5,255 nt of DNA from Victivallales bacterium (GTDB lineage Bacteria > Verrucomicrobiota > Lentisphaeria > Oligosphaerales > Oligosphaeraceae), in NCBI GenBank assembly GCA_017543165.1, contig JAFYGL010000778.1, forward strand, positions 1-5,255, written 5' to 3'. Positions 1 through 5,255 of the stretch are shown here, piece after piece. The notes beneath the pieces were generated by a model, which did no database searches, was not told the origin of the DNA, and saw only the letters and a program-made list of their open reading frames with translations. The position numbers were made by a program, and so were the translations under genes. Position 1 is the stretch's first letter, and the number at the start of each line of letters is the position of its first letter.

Positions 1-1556
1 AGCCGCAGGAGAATGGAGAGGCTGCACAGCACATAGTTGTTGCAATATAGCAAATCCGCAATGGCATCCGAGCCGTCCCCGACAGCAATGCCTGCTTCCA
101 CGGAATGCCCCTCCAATCTAATGGCTGTTTCGCGTATGCCGCCGCAGTCTTCTTGTAGCGCCTCGAAAAAGTCCAGGACCTGGTTGATTTTATGAGAAAA
201 ATCCTGTTTTGTGTGGAATTGTGCGCTGGATAGCATCAGGAGCCAGCGGCACCACGTAAAATTGTCCGAGAAGCCAAATGGGGATACCTGCGGGAATGTC
301 TCGGCAATTCTTTCTATGATTTTCAATGCGGCTGATGTGCATTCGTCATTATGCAATTGGAGCAGGAAAGCCACCATTTCTCCATAATAGACTGGATTGT
401 TTATGGACAATGCGTCAGTTGGCATGGCATCTCCCCTGAAGGAGCCGCAGCAGAGCCCGTCTTTTGCAAGCCAGCGGAGCATTGCATTTGCCAGATTCAT
501 TGCCGACTTGCGGTAACGTTCCAGCCCAGTGCATTTGAAAAGCTGCCATATCGCCAGGCCATCCCTGCCAGAATCCGAGGCCCAGATTGTGTTGGTGTGG
601 TCAAACCATTTAAAGAAGCCATCAGGTCTTTGCCCGCCGCGGTTCAAGATGAAATCCGCCAGATTGCATCCGATGCGCGTCAATTTTTCCTGTTGCCGAA
701 CTTGTCCGGCGGAGGCAAATAGCGCACCTGTCAGAAGTGTCGCGTCAGTGCGAAGATTTGCCCGTATTCCCAAATCATTCGAGCGAATCATTTCAAACAT
801 GCCTTTGGAACCGTCCTCAGAAATGAAAAGTCCTGATTTCAAGTGCCAGTTCAATGCCTTCTCCACTGCTTGTTCAGAGGTGTTGCCATTTGAGAGTTGC
901 TCGATAGGCGGGAATGCCTTGGGGAAGGCCTCCTCCACAACTGAGTCAGGTATATTTGCCAGTTCATGAAGTATGCCTTTCCAAAGGCCCATCCAAAGTC
1001 TGTATGGCTTTCTGAAAAGAGGGTTGAACGCAGACAGATCCGTCAATGCGGAAAGCACATTCGCGTCAAGTGCCTTCAAAAGCACTGGATAATGATAGTT
1101 TCCCTTTCGGAAAATATTGTTCGTGCCTATGCAATCGCTGACAGCCGCCATTTCATTCTTGGGAAAACGCATTGCAGTGGGAAGATAGAAGCCATCCCGT
1201 GATTGCAGTGGACGGCCTTCCCATTCAATGTATTCCTGGTAGAAGTATCTTTCCCTGCCCATGGGACGGACGGACGTAAATGACCCGTGCAGATAGTCCT
1301 GCGCCATATAGTTTTCAATGTAGAAACGGCTTCCAGAACGGCGCAGGGCCAGCATTGCCTCAAGCCATTCCAGGGACTGTTCTGGAATCACCTTGTCGCC
1401 TTGTTCATAGTCGGGAAGCATTATGTAAACCTGGTCTGGCCCCGATGAATGGGGCAATTCCGAGGGCTTCGTGTAGAATGCCACGCCCTCGTTCTTCGCC
1501 GCCACAAGTTCCATGAAAGTCCTGAATGCCCTGGTGCCGCCGCAAATATGGAACAT
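1..1556 (-). CDS. Uncharacterised protein with a six-hairpin-glycosidase-like C-terminal half (3' end outside the window)
   Basis: An open frame runs from an ATG at 1556-1554 to the left edge without a stop, giving 518 residues with the C-terminus missing. The start is supported by an AGGAG six bases upstream. Residues 1-200 form an alpha/beta-looking region: a glycine motif near the start (CGGTRAF, 5-11), then alternating hydrophobic strands and helices such as VYIMLPDY (43-50) and SRFYIENY (76-83). This could be a glutamine-amidotransferase-like fold, but that is a guess. Residues 225-518 are mostly helical with conserved-looking aromatic and acidic turns: DGFFKWFDHTN (312-322), ASDSGRDGLAIW (326-337), and VGDGSDAIADLLYCNN (492-507). 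That pattern resembles alpha/alpha-toroid (six-hairpin) carbohydrate enzymes. No signal peptide or membrane segment is seen, so it is probably cytoplasmic. It follows the transporter gene by 32 bases and is probably co-transcribed with it. The gene is certain; the enzymatic role and substrate are inferred and unproven. Confidence 0.85.
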   Translation of the reverse strand, partial: MFHICGGTRAFRTFMELVAAKNEGVAFYTKPSELPHSSGPDQVYIMLPDYEQGDKVIPEQSLEWLEAMLALRRSGSRFYIENYMAQDYLHGSFTSVRPMGRERYFYQEYIEWEGRPLQSRDGFYLPTAMRFPKNEMAAVSDCIGTNNIFRKGNYHYPVLLKALDANVLSALTDLSAFNPLFRKPYRLWMGLWKGILHELANIPDSVVEEAFPKAFPPIEQLSNGNTSEQAVEKALNWHLKSGLFISEDGSKGMFEMIRSNDLGIRANLRTDATLLTGALFASAGQVRQQEKLTRIGCNLADFILNRGGQRPDGFFKWFDHTNTIWASDSGRDGLAIWQLFKCTGLERYRKSAMNLANAMLRWLAKDGLCCGSFRGDAMPTDALSINNPVYYGEMVAFLLQLHNDECTSAALKIIERIAETFPQVSPFGFSDNFTWCRWLLMLSSAQFHTKQDFSHKINQVLDFFEALQEDCGGIRETAIRLEGHSVEAGIAVGDGSDAIADLLYCNNYVLCSLSILLR

Positions 1557-1562
1557 TTGTTT

Positions 1563-1568
1563 CTCCTT
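1563..1568 (-). promoter_or_regulatory. Strong Shine-Dalgarno for the 518+ residue protein
   Basis: On the minus strand AAGGAG is followed by AAACAA and then the ATG, a spacing of six bases. It sits in the 32-base gap after the transporter stop codon. It fixes the start of the downstream gene and supports translation from a shared message. Confidence 0.85.
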
Positions 1569-1569
1569 T

Positions 1570-1585
1570 TTTGACTATAGTGAAA
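1570..1585. repeat. Short operator-like palindrome (ACTATAGT core)
   Basis: TTTGACTATAGTGAAA has a perfect 8-bp palindromic core, ACTATAGT, flanked by TTT and AAA that also pair; only one G-G position breaks the symmetry. It lies between the transporter stop and the Shine-Dalgarno of the next gene. It could be a small protein-binding site or chance in an A/T-rich spacer. No partner copy was found elsewhere in the window. Confidence 0.25.
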
Positions 1586-1588
1586 ACA

Positions 1589-2464
1589 TCATACGGCAAT
1601 GACGCCTGCGACTATTAGTATGAGCGCCGCGATTTGCATAGGTGACAACTTTTCCTTCAGGAAAAAGCGAGTGTAAAGCGTGAAGGCAATCATTTGGATT
1701 GAAATGCAGATTGGGTATGCTATGCCCGCCCGTGAAATTGAGGAAAGCCATTTTATCCCGAAGAAGAGAGTTGCGTATGAGGTCAAGGCAAGTATTCCCC
1801 ATGTGAGCGCGGATGTGTAGAAAATCTTTTTGTTTCCTTCCATGTGCGTGCGTCTTGCCAGGGCGATTATGCTGAAGACTACGACGTATGTAAGCATGAT
1901 GCAGCCTGTCTTGCCCAATGCTGGCAATTGTGCATCTTTCCCTGCCGTGATAACGCAGATTTGCGCGGAACCGCCGCATAGCGTCGCCAATATGGCAATG
2001 CCCAGGCGCTTTAACTCAAACTTGCCAATGCCTTTTTGCTTTGCAAAGGCGGCCAGCGCCACGGCTATGCAAAGACACGCAATCCCAATGCCGTTGATTA
2101 AGGTGAATTGGTCCTTCATGACAACAACGCTCCATAAAAATGACACGGCAAAACCCATGGAGGACAGCGCCAGATACAAGGCCGAGGCACTATATCCCAA
2201 GGTGGACATTACGCAGATGTTGGAGCCCACATTGATGCAGCCGCCGATTAGGAGCAAGACAATGGGACGCAGGGCAATGGCGTCTGGCAATATCTGGCAG
2301 CCGAAAAACACCTTGCACAGGGCAATAAGAAGCAGGCTAATGGAGGCGCCTATGATGTAAAATGGCGTAAAATCCTTGACAGAACGGCGCGCCTGCGACA
2401 TGGCAACCGCAGTGATTGTCCACTGAATGCCAGTCGCTACTATGGATAATAACCCTAAAATCAT
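1589..2464 (-). CDS. EamA/DMT-superfamily permease
   Basis: A 291-residue integral membrane protein with about ten hydrophobic helices, at roughly 1-20, 33-54, 66-87, 90-112, 122-142, 152-174, 186-204, 216-237, 244-266 and 274-291. It shows the internal duplication of the drug/metabolite transporter superfamily. Each half ends with a helix, a short charged loop (VMKDQFTLING at 115-125; FLKEKLSPMQ at 268-277) and a last helix rich in glycine and alanine, as in EamA repeats. Family members move small metabolites such as amino acids, nucleosides or sugars across the cytoplasmic membrane, often as exporters; the substrate cannot be read from sequence. The start is fixed because an in-frame TAA lies only six codons upstream. 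No Shine-Dalgarno precedes it (AACATAT then ATG). The next gene follows after 32 bases, so the two probably act together. Confidence 0.88.
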   Translation of the reverse strand: MILGLLSIVATGIQWTITAVAMSQARRSVKDFTPFYIIGASISLLLIALCKVFFGCQILPDAIALRPIVLLLIGGCINVGSNICVMSTLGYSASALYLALSSMGFAVSFLWSVVVMKDQFTLINGIGIACLCIAVALAAFAKQKGIGKFELKRLGIAILATLCGGSAQICVITAGKDAQLPALGKTGCIMLTYVVVFSIIALARRTHMEGNKKIFYTSALTWGILALTSYATLFFGIKWLSSISRAGIAYPICISIQMIAFTLYTRFFLKEKLSPMQIAALILIVAGVIAV

Positions 2465-2490
2465 ATATGTTGTATTTGGTTAGTTGAAAA

Positions 2491-2585
2491 GTGGACAGTG
2501 GACAGTGGACTGTTGTGTGTCCGCAACGAAATGCAGCAGGCGGGCGATGATATCGCCCGCCACAGAACTCAGTCCACAGTCCACT
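2491..2585. repeat. Nested inverted-repeat element with GTGGACA arms
   Basis: The left arm holds three tandem 7-mers (GTGGACA, GTGGACA, GTGGACT; 2491-2511). The right arm (2571-2585) holds two AGTCCAC units in opposite orientation. AGTGGACAGTGGACT at 2497-2511 and AGTCCACAGTCCACT at 2571-2585 are inverted repeats over 15 bases with one mismatch. Between them lies a separate perfect hairpin (2539-2561). The element fills most of the gap between the HAD gene and the transporter gene, ending 7 bases from the HAD stop codon and 26 bases from the transporter ATG. The architecture resembles a small palindromic intergenic repeat (REP/MITE-like) with no coding capacity. Its mobility and copy number are unknown from this window. 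Confidence 0.6.
2539..2561. repeat. Perfect 10-bp hairpin inside the nested repeat
   Basis: GGCGGGCGAT (2539-2548) pairs exactly with ATCGCCCGCC (2552-2561) around the three-base loop GAT. The stem is very GC-rich and would form a stable structure in RNA. No run of T follows on either strand, so it is not a classic intrinsic terminator. On the transcript it lies between the HAD stop and the transporter start and could reduce read-through or protect the message end. Confidence 0.75.
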
Positions 2586-2592
2586 AGGAAAC

Positions 2593-3153
2593 TTAGGCAC
2601 GCAAGGAGGGGAATGCCTTCAGGCCTGCCTTGCGGGCGCCTTCCAGGGCGTATTCGCGGTCATCGTATGCGGTGGTCTCCGAGGGAGTCGTGCCCAGGTG
2701 TTCCAGGACCAGGCGATATGCTTCTGGCGAGGACTTTTCCATGCCGATTTCAATGGTGGAAATCACGCAGTCGAAAAAGCCAAACACGCCAGTGCGCTTC
2801 AATGCCGCCGTGGCAAGTTCCGTGGTGGTGGCTGTAAACAATGCCATTTTCACGCCATCAGTGTGCATTTGCCGAAGCGCCTCCATTACGCCTGGCAGAA
2901 GCGGCGCCTTCTCGCGATAGACGCTTTCAATGCCAGCCAGAAGTTCCTGGCAAATCGTGGACACATCCTCGGCCAGGCCATAATCCTCCTTGATGAACAT
3001 GGCGCCCGCCTTTATTTCCAGAGGGGCAAGTTTCTCCTTTAAATCCGCCTTGGGCACAAGGCCCTTGGAGACAATGTAGTCTGTGCCCAGCCTGTCCCAG
3101 TACGGCATGCTGTCGATAATCGTGCCGTCCAGGTCTATGATTGCGCCCTTCAT
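2593..3153 (-). CDS. HAD-superfamily hydrolase (subfamily IA, phosphatase/phosphoglucomutase-like)
   Basis: A 186-residue cytoplasmic protein with the haloacid dehalogenase motifs in order. Motif I is DLDGTIID, with nucleophile Asp7 and acid/base Asp9. A helical cap covers roughly residues 16-85 (SMPYWDRLGTDY onward). Motif II is LFTATT around Thr107, motif III is Lys140 in GMEKSSPEAY, and motif IV is the acidic pair Asp164-Asp165 in AYDDREYAL. Such proteins dephosphorylate, or more rarely isomerise, small phosphorylated metabolites using Mg2+; the substrate here is unknown. The start at 3153 is chosen over a longer in-frame ATG at 3249 because motif I then begins six residues in and GGAGGA lies eight bases upstream. 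The gene starts four bases after the rex stop, indicating an operon and probable translational coupling. Motif IV lacks the glycine that often follows the acidic pair in this subfamily. Confidence 0.9.
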   Translation of the reverse strand: MKGAIIDLDGTIIDSMPYWDRLGTDYIVSKGLVPKADLKEKLAPLEIKAGAMFIKEDYGLAEDVSTICQELLAGIESVYREKAPLLPGVMEALRQMHTDGVKMALFTATTTELATAALKRTGVFGFFDCVISTIEIGMEKSSPEAYRLVLEHLGTTPSETTAYDDREYALEGARKAGLKAFPSLRA

Positions 3154-3157
3154 CCCC

Positions 3158-3805
3158 TTAGTCCTCCGTAATGGGCTCGCCTGATTCATTCTTGCGTATC
3201 TTTGCAAAAAGTACCGCAAGCCCCCCAGCGATGACCTCCCTTTGCACAATCACATCCTCTGGCACCTGAAGGCAGATGTTGGCAAAGTTCCAGATGTACT
3301 TTATGCCCAGTGAAACCAGTGTGTCCGCAATTGCCTGGGCACTGGCTGCGGGCACGCAGATGACGCCAACCTTGGGTGGCGACTGCCTCAGGCGCGTGCC
3401 TATCTCCGCAATGTCAAACACCTCGTATCCATGTATCTCATGGCCGATTTTGCGCGGATCAGCGTCGAATACAGTCTCTATCCTGAAGTTGTATGACTGA
3501 AAGTCCCTGAAGCCCAGCAATGCCGTGCCCAGTGAGCCTGCGCCGACCAGCGTGGCGGAGGTGCTCTTGTCCCAGCCCACGAAGCGCAATATGGCGTCAA
3601 TAAGTTCGTTGACCTTGAAGCCCTGGTGCCTTTTGCCGGAAAGACCTGCCACGGCAATGTCCTTGCGCACCATGATGTGTGGAATATTCATGTACTCCGC
3701 CAATTCCGCGCTGGAAACCCATTCCTGCCCAGAGGCCCTGAGGTTGAACAACCTGTGCAGGTAGGTGGGCATACGCCTTATGCTTGGTGAACTCTGGATT
3801 TTCAT
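3158..3805 (-). CDS. rex: Redox-sensing transcriptional repressor Rex
   Basis: A 215-residue protein matching the Rex family in length and layout. An N-terminal winged-helix DNA-binding domain (about 12-66) includes WVSSAELAEYMNI and the recognition segment MVRKDIAVAGLSGKR (45-59). A Rossmann domain follows with the dinucleotide motif GAGSLG (88-93) and an acidic residue at the end of strand two (Asp114). Later blocks are VICVPAASAQAIAD (148-161) and IKYIWNFANICLQVPED (168-184). Rex dimers repress fermentation and respiration genes and leave DNA when NADH rises. The wing reads KRHQGF rather than the RGYGY-type seen in classical Gram-positive Rex, so it may belong to another subgroup with altered operator preference. 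The ATG at 3805 has no Shine-Dalgarno; an ATG at residue 12 is possible but would remove residues that usually precede the first helix. It is probably first in an operon with the HAD gene. Confidence 0.92.
   Translation of the reverse strand: MKIQSSPSIRRMPTYLHRLFNLRASGQEWVSSAELAEYMNIPHIMVRKDIAVAGLSGKRHQGFKVNELIDAILRFVGWDKSTSATLVGAGSLGTALLGFRDFQSYNFRIETVFDADPRKIGHEIHGYEVFDIAEIGTRLRQSPPKVGVICVPAASAQAIADTLVSLGIKYIWNFANICLQVPEDVIVQREVIAGGLAVLFAKIRKNESGEPITED
3162..3167 (-). promoter_or_regulatory. Shine-Dalgarno for the HAD gene inside the rex 3' end
   Basis: GGAGGA on the minus strand overlaps the last codons of rex and lies eight bases from the HAD ATG. This near-ideal site decides the start at 3153 rather than the longer frame that would overlap rex by about 90 bases. 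Confidence 0.85.
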
Positions 3806-3885
3806 TGTGGTGTAATGCGGTATTTGAATGTGAGTGCCAAAGTGGCGCGGCTAGAATGGATTGCTCTTCACACTTCAGTCCGATA

Positions 3886-3913
3886 AAAGTATTTCAAGCC
3901 TTTAAGTGACCAA
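3886..3913 (-). promoter_or_regulatory. Weak candidate rex promoter
   Basis: On the minus strand TTGGTC (3913-3908) and TACTTT (3891-3886) are separated by 16 bases and lie about 80 bases before the rex ATG. Both hexamers match the sigma-70 consensus only partly and several other A/T-rich pairs could be drawn here. It is offered as a location for the promoter, not a confident call. Confidence 0.2.
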
Positions 3914-3925
3914 ACACATTAATGA

Positions 3926-3939
3926 AAAGGCATGCCTTT
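3926..3939. repeat. Perfect 14-bp palindrome
   Basis: AAAGGCATGCCTTT equals its own reverse complement and ends two bases from the REP-like hairpin. It could be a protein-binding site or a second part of the same palindromic element. No T-run beyond four bases follows on the minus strand, so a terminator role is doubtful. Confidence 0.45.
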
Positions 3940-3940
3940 A

Positions 3941-3960
3941 CCGCTGGCTGAAGCCAGCGG
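3941..3960. repeat. REP-like GC-rich hairpin
   Basis: CCGCTGGCTGAAGCCAGCGG is a perfect inverted repeat: CCGCTGGC pairs with GCCAGCGG around TGAA (TTCA on the other strand). It is isolated in non-coding DNA and flanked by neither a T-run nor a gene end, which fits repetitive extragenic palindromes better than an intrinsic terminator. Whether it is repeated in the genome cannot be told here. Confidence 0.6.
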
Positions 3961-4078
3961 CTCCGACAGTTTGTGGCTTGGCGCGATAGTTTACGAGTAC
4001 AAAAAGACTTGAAACATGCATTACAATACAATATTTTCCCGACTTTTCCAGTTAGTAATAGGTAAACGATTGATATTC

Positions 4079-4107
4079 ATGTGCGCAGCTATTGGCCGCG
4101 CGCACAT
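4079..4107 (-). terminator. Stem-loop after the WbsX-like gene, possible terminator
   Basis: ATGTGCGC (4079-4086) pairs perfectly with GCGCACAT (4100-4107) across a 13-base loop. On the minus strand it begins 18 bases after the TAG of the WbsX-like gene, a usual terminator position. The bases that follow (GAATATCAATC) are not T-rich, so it may be a Rho-assisted or message-end hairpin rather than a strict intrinsic terminator. Confidence 0.35.
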
Positions 4108-4125
4108 TACCTTTCGCGTGCTTGC

Positions 4126-5253
4126 CTAAATAAATTGCGAAGTCACCTCTTTTATGGTGCGCAGGTAAGCGTCCTTCTGGACTGTATCAGGCTCCAGGTA
4201 ACTACCCTCTGTCCATTCATTCCAGGCATTGATGAAGAGAATACGCTCGTCATCAGAACGTTCTTGAAGCAAGGAGGCCAGTGCGCGCAACTCATCACCG
4301 AAGGCTTTTGCGTCAGGCTCCATCACAGGCATCCAGGGATATGCGCCTGGACGGAACACGTCAGACTGCACACAGCGCGGCGTGGCATCCCAACCAGCCG
4401 TTGCCACGGGGAAATACGGTGCGGCCAAAGTGGCCAAAGCCCGTTTCGCCAGATTAATGTAGTCTTGCGCCTCCGTGGCAAAGTCCAGTGTCGGGAACTG
4501 CGTTGACCAATGCGAACTGGTGCCAGCCGAATTGTAACTGGTATAACTGTCAAAGCCTAACACTTCTACCCAGTCCCGCTGGGGACAGACGCAAAATGGC
4601 AGGTTGTCCAAGTTGTCATACCATACGGCATTCAAATGCACGCCTGGCAAACCCGCCTGGTGAGCAATCTTCCGAAGTTGCTCCAGTGCATGCGCCGCTT
4701 TTTTGACACCTCCCATCTTGGTGATGAAACTGTTGACGGCATATATGGAGAAGTACGGCAATCCCCCAATCCGCCAATAACCCTTTTGGGTCATGTACCG
4801 CGTGACGATGTATTCCCAAATCTGGATAATGTTTTCCGATGTGATGGCACAGGGGTAGAGCATCTTTGCATTCATGGCGGAGCCGTAGTTGCAGGGATGT
4901 CGGTCACTCCAGTCATGGTTGGCCCACATCAGCGCAAAGTTCATCCTGCCGCGGTTGGCGGCCTTCAGGAACCCTTCGTCCAATGCGCGTTCCAGATACG
5001 GTCCGTCATACCAGTACCAGTCGAAGACGAAGGCGTCAATGCCTGCATCAGAGGCGGCGGAGATTTTCCGCGCCATCACCTGCGGGTCAGCCTCGTCCTC
5101 ATATCCCCACAATGGGATACGCGGCTGGCGATGACCAGGAAAGCGGGGACGGGCGCATTTCATCAGCTCCCACTCCGTCCATCCTGGCCCATGGTACTCT
5201 TCGTTACGGGGGTCCAGATGATAATTAGGAAAGTAGTATGCGGCAATCTGCAT
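4126..5253 (-). CDS. WbsX/GH99-like glycan protein
   Basis: A 375-residue protein of the family variously annotated as glycosyltransferase WbsX or GH99-like domain protein, related by fold to endo-alpha-mannanase/mannosidase barrels. It starts directly with the first barrel strand (QIAAYYFPNYH, 2-12). WTEW follows at 25-28, then DAFVFDWYWYDG (73-84), FALMWANHDW (106-115), GWDATPR (287-293) and the signature block NAWNEWTEGSYLEPD (342-356). Family proteins are found in O-antigen/capsule clusters and in glycan-degradation loci, so synthesis and hydrolysis both remain open. There is no signal peptide or membrane segment at the N-terminus as read, implying a cytoplasmic protein. The ATG lies two bases from the window edge, so its ribosome site cannot be seen and a longer N-terminus is possible, although the family often starts here. 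Base choice differs from the genes downstream, and a stem-loop follows the stop. Confidence 0.87.
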   Translation of the reverse strand: MQIAAYYFPNYHLDPRNEEYHGPGWTEWELMKCARPRFPGHRQPRIPLWGYEDEADPQVMARKISAASDAGIDAFVFDWYWYDGPYLERALDEGFLKAANRGRMNFALMWANHDWSDRHPCNYGSAMNAKMLYPCAITSENIIQIWEYIVTRYMTQKGYWRIGGLPYFSIYAVNSFITKMGGVKKAAHALEQLRKIAHQAGLPGVHLNAVWYDNLDNLPFCVCPQRDWVEVLGFDSYTSYNSAGTSSHWSTQFPTLDFATEAQDYINLAKRALATLAAPYFPVATAGWDATPRCVQSDVFRPGAYPWMPVMEPDAKAFGDELRALASLLQERSDDERILFINAWNEWTEGSYLEPDTVQKDAYLRTIKEVTSQFI

Positions 5254-5255
5254 TG

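Larger units (their letters stand above)
3806..4125. other. Intergenic region upstream of rex and downstream of the WbsX-like gene
   Basis: This 320-base stretch has no supportable gene. It holds a GC-rich stem-loop just after the WbsX-like stop (4079-4107), an A/T-rich segment (about 3996-4080), a REP-like hairpin (3941-3960) with an adjoining 14-bp palindrome (3926-3939), and the presumed rex promoter zone (3806-3925). No tRNA, riboswitch or small ORF was recognised. A full Rex operator (TTGTGAA-N4-TTCACAA type) was not found; only a TGTGAA half-site is visible at 3867-3872 on the minus strand. Confidence 0.7.

Noticed and set aside
351..969. Plus-strand open frames of 123 and 146 codons
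   Set aside because: They lie opposite the continuous minus-strand gene that runs to the left edge and their translations show no domain-like pattern.
1830..2360. Plus-strand frame of 176 codons
   Set aside because: It is antisense to the well-supported ten-helix transporter; its composition mirrors that gene and no family is recognisable.
2539..2561. Intrinsic terminator at the central hairpin of the nested repeat
   Set aside because: The stem is strong but no T-run follows on either strand.
2491..2585. CRISPR array made of the GTGGACA repeats
   Set aside because: The units are 7-mers in direct tandem with no spacers, and the second cluster is inverted.
2337..2600. Minus-strand frame of 87 codons across the nested repeat
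   Set aside because: It overlaps the transporter start in another frame, reads through the inverted repeat, and has no supporting ribosome site or recognisable protein pattern.
2593..3249. Longer 218-residue reading of the HAD gene starting at 3249
   Set aside because: The first 32 residues have no HAD similarity and overlap rex. The ATG at 3153 has a GGAGGA at eight bases and places motif I at the normal position.
3810..3840. Sigma-54-like TGGCAC element before rex
   Set aside because: TGGCAC is present on the minus strand, but the -12 part reads TTCA instead of TTGC, so the essential GC is missing.

Overview
The window reads as bacterial chromosomal DNA in which all five protein genes lie on the minus strand, so transcription runs from high to low coordinates. 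Taxonomy is inference. A Rex-type NADH sensor, a WbsX/GH99-like carbohydrate protein, a six-hairpin-glycosidase-like protein and palindromic intergenic repeats would suit a fermentative, glycan-using bacterium, for example from the Verrucomicrobiota/Lentisphaerota side of the PVC group. No marker gene is present to prove this.

In the order of transcription, the right part (5253-4126) is a WbsX/GH99-like gene that starts almost at the window edge, followed closely by a GC-rich stem-loop. A 320-base intergenic region (3806-4125) carries two further palindromes, one a REP-like hairpin at 3941-3960. Next come rex (3805-3158) and a small HAD-family hydrolase (3153-2593). They are four bases apart, with the hydrolase's ribosome binding site inside the end of rex, so they almost certainly form one operon.

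A 128-base gap (2465-2592) follows, largely filled by a nested inverted repeat: outer arms of tandem GTGGACA-type 7-mers and an inner perfect 10-bp hairpin. Then come a ten-helix EamA/DMT-type transporter (2464-1589) and, 32 bases later with a strong Shine-Dalgarno, a large protein open at the left edge (1556-1, at least 518 residues). The C-terminal half of this protein looks like an alpha/alpha-toroid carbohydrate enzyme.

The functional picture is inference. A redox repressor is paired with a small phosphatase-like enzyme, and a small-molecule permease is paired with a putative sugar-acting cytoplasmic protein. A WbsX-like protein lies upstream. I found no RNA gene, CRISPR array, insertion sequence or complete mobile element, and nothing that amounts to a clearly new defence or mobile system. 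The most unusual items are the two palindromic intergenic elements, the unassigned 518+ residue protein coupled to the transporter, and a split in which rex and the transporter gene lack Shine-Dalgarno sequences while the second gene of each pair has a strong one.
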